Shown here one piece after another: positions 4,599-6,181 of a DNA stretch of 6,181 nucleotides. The DNA lies in NCBI GenBank assembly GCA_016870695.1, contig VGAV01000154.1, positions 1 to 6,181 on the forward strand. The letters run 5' to 3'. Source of the stretch: Actinomycetota bacterium. Its GTDB lineage: Bacteria > Actinomycetota > Actinomycetes > Actinomycetales > Microbacteriaceae. The notes under the pieces are model-generated. The model did not search any database. It worked only from the letters and a program-made list of their open reading frames with translations, and was not told the origin of the DNA. The position numbers and the translations under genes were made by a program. Numbering within the stretch: position 1 is the first letter of the stretch; each line of letters opens with the position of its first letter.

Positions 4599-6181
4599 GT
4601 GACGGGCGCGGGTGCGGAGGGGGATGCCGCCGACGCACCGCCCCGCGAGCGGATGCGTCCCGTCGATCCCCGTCTCGTGCGGTATGCCACCGCGGCGCGC
4701 GGGTTCCTTGCGACGACCGCCGCCATCGTCCTGGCCCAGACCGGTGTCGTCGTCGGCGTGGCCTGGGCTCTGACCGCAGCCCTGGTCGGCGCGATCGACG
4801 GGCGGCCGCCGGTGGAGCTGGGCGGATACATCGGGGTGGCGGCATCCCTGGTCCTGGTGCGCGGCCTGCTCATCGTCGCGTCCGAGCGCGTCGCGGCCCG
4901 GGGGGCGGCCGCCGCGTCGATGCAGCTGCGCGCCCGCCTGACCGAGGCGGTCGCCGTCCTGGGGCCGCGGTGGCTGAGCAGCCGGAACGCCGCGTCGCTC
5001 TCCCTGACCGCCGGGCACGGACTCGACGCCCTGAACGCCTATTTCGGGCGTTACCTCCCGCAGCTCGTGGCCACGGCGATCACGATGCCGATCCTCATCG
5101 GCGCGATCGCCCTCGCCGATCCCCTGTCGGGCCTGACGGTGGTGCTGACCATCCCGCTCATCCCGATCTTCATGGTGCTGATCGGCCTGGCCACCCGCGC
5201 GGTGCAGCAGCGGCAGTACCGGACGCTCGGGCGGCTCGCCGCGCGGTTCTCCGACACGGTCGAGGGGCTCGGCACGCTGAAGGCGTTCGGCCGGCAGCAC
5301 CGCGCGGCCGACGCGATCGAGACCGTCACGCGGGACTACAAGCGCGAGACGATGTCGGTGCTGCGGGTGTCGTTCCTCTCCGGCTTCGCCCTCGAATTTT
5401 TGGCATCCATCTCGGTCGCCATCATCGCCGTGACGATCGGCTTCCGGCTGCTGTCGGGCGACCTCGACCTCCTCGTGGGGCTGTTCGTGCTGCTGCTCGC
5501 CCCCGAGGCCTACCTCCCGCTGCGTCAGGTCGGGGTGCAGTTCCACGCGGCGAGCGAGGGCGTCGCGGCCACCGACGAGATCTTCGACGCGCTCGACGCG
5601 GCGCGCGCGACGACGGCCCCGGACGCCGCGGCCCCGACGACCGGCCGGACGCTCTCGCTGCACGACGTCCGCGTGCAGCGCGGAGCGCACCCTCTGCGGC
5701 CGATGTCGCTGACGGTCGGGCCGGGAGAGGTCGTCCTGTTGAGCGGGCCGAGCGGTGCGGGCAAGTCCAGCCTGCTCGCCGCGGTGCTCGGCTACGCCGC
5801 CTACGACGGAGAGATCCGCCTGGACGGAACGCCGGTCGGGCACGCGCGGGCGGGCGTGGCCTGGGCGGGGCAGCGTCCGGGCCTGGTGACCGGGACGGTC
5901 GCGGACAACGTCGCCCTGGGCGCCGCCGCCCCCGACGACGCCGCCGTGCGCGCGGCGCTGGACGACGCCGGAGCGGCCGACGTGCTCCCGGCGACACCGC
6001 TCGGCGCCGGAGGCGCGGGGCTGTCCGGCGGACAGGCGCAGCGCGTCGCCGTCGCCCGCGCCCTCTACCGCGCCCGCACCACCCCGGCGCGGGTCCTCCT
6101 CCTCGACGAGCCCTCCAGCGCCCTGGATGCCGCCACCGAGGCGCACCTGTGGGCGACCCTGCGGCGCGAGGCCGACGCCGG
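4599..6181 (+). CDS. cydD: ABC transporter CydD, membrane/ATPase fusion (3' end missing)
   Basis: CydD is half of the CydDC ABC transporter required for assembling cytochrome bd; it was described as a thiol (glutathione/cysteine) exporter and more recently linked to haem handling. 527 residues are visible and the frame is open at the window end; CydD is usually somewhat longer, so little is lost. After RPVDPRLVRYATAARGF come six predicted helices (about residues 35-310) containing GLGTLKAFGRQ, ALEFLASISVAIIAV and LLLAPEAYLPLRQVG (APE at 301-303), typical of CydD/CydC. The ATPase domain has Walker A GPSGAGKS (383-390), a Q-loop in WAGQRPG, signature LSGGQAQR (475-482) and Walker B VLLLDEP with Asp503/Glu504; the H-loop lies beyond the edge. 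Position right after cydAB and the N-terminal sequence favour CydD over CydC. GTG 4599 is the chosen start; 4578 and 4653 are alternatives. A CydC gene or a CydDC fusion should follow. Confidence 0.93.
   Translation, partial: MTGAGAEGDAADAPPRERMRPVDPRLVRYATAARGFLATTAAIVLAQTGVVVGVAWALTAALVGAIDGRPPVELGGYIGVAASLVLVRGLLIVASERVAARGAAAASMQLRARLTEAVAVLGPRWLSSRNAASLSLTAGHGLDALNAYFGRYLPQLVATAITMPILIGAIALADPLSGLTVVLTIPLIPIFMVLIGLATRAVQQRQYRTLGRLAARFSDTVEGLGTLKAFGRQHRAADAIETVTRDYKRETMSVLRVSFLSGFALEFLASISVAIIAVTIGFRLLSGDLDLLVGLFVLLLAPEAYLPLRQVGVQFHAASEGVAATDEIFDALDAARATTAPDAAAPTTGRTLSLHDVRVQRGAHPLRPMSLTVGPGEVVLLSGPSGAGKSSLLAAVLGYAAYDGEIRLDGTPVGHARAGVAWAGQRPGLVTGTVADNVALGAAAPDDAAVRAALDDAGAADVLPATPLGAGGAGLSGGQAQRVAVARALYRARTTPARVLLLDEPSSALDAATEAHLWATLRREADA

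Noticed and set aside
1360..4845. Very long minus-strand open frame (over 1,100 codons) opposite cydA, cydB and cydD
   Set aside because: Only its last 182 codons are padR. The rest is an Arg/Glu/Asp/His-rich antisense reading of strongly conserved cyd genes, as expected in high-GC DNA with few stop codons.
4503..6146. 547-codon minus-strand frame opposite cydD
   Set aside because: It is antisense to a clear ABC transporter with all ATPase motifs; its product is low-complexity Arg/Gly/Asp sequence without domains.
1..6181. CRISPR array, insertion sequence, tRNA, prophage or toxin-antitoxin elements
   Set aside because: I saw no regular spaced repeats, transposase motifs, terminal inverted repeats, tRNA-like folds or toxin pairs anywhere in the window.

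Overview
The window is high-GC DNA with strong G/C preference at third codon positions and GTG as well as ATG starts. Its gene families are typical of high-GC Gram-positive bacteria. An actinobacterium is likely, and a Microbacteriaceae-type organism is my best guess; this rests on overall protein style, not on a marker gene.

Layout. Bases 1-410 hold no gene I can name. They contain weak small reading frames on the minus strand with unusual leader-like structure. Bases 411-984 hold a copper-sensing cassette: a TTGACA element, a near-perfect CsoR-type operator, csoR, and a 72-residue CopZ-like metallochaperone 17 bases downstream. No copper ATPase (copA) follows. A long dyad at 986-1020 separates this cassette from two minus-strand genes that converge on it: an unrecognised 92-residue protein (1001-1279) and a PadR-family regulator (1360-1908). 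A 177-base intergenic region then divides padR from the divergent cytochrome bd operon: cydA (2086-3528), cydB (3538-4569) and cydD (4599 to the window end, cut off).

How the genes fit together. CydA and CydB form the membrane-bound quinol oxidase bd, which reduces O2 at low oxygen and tolerates respiratory inhibitors. CydD, with a CydC expected just outside the window, is the ABC transporter needed to assemble that oxidase. The divergent PadR regulator probably controls itself and/or cydAB: there is a dyad over its -10 box and further dyads in front of cydA, including a perfect 15-base palindrome that resembles GntR- and Rex-type operators. CsoR should repress its own operon and release it when it binds Cu(I), with CopZ handling the metal.

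This is mostly a recognisable respiratory and metal-homeostasis neighbourhood. I found no clear new system. The points most worth checking are the cydA/padR control region, the dyad that overlaps a stop codon at 986-1020, the structured leader at 321-393, the unrecognised small gene, and an over-represented GGATGCC/GGCATCC heptamer.
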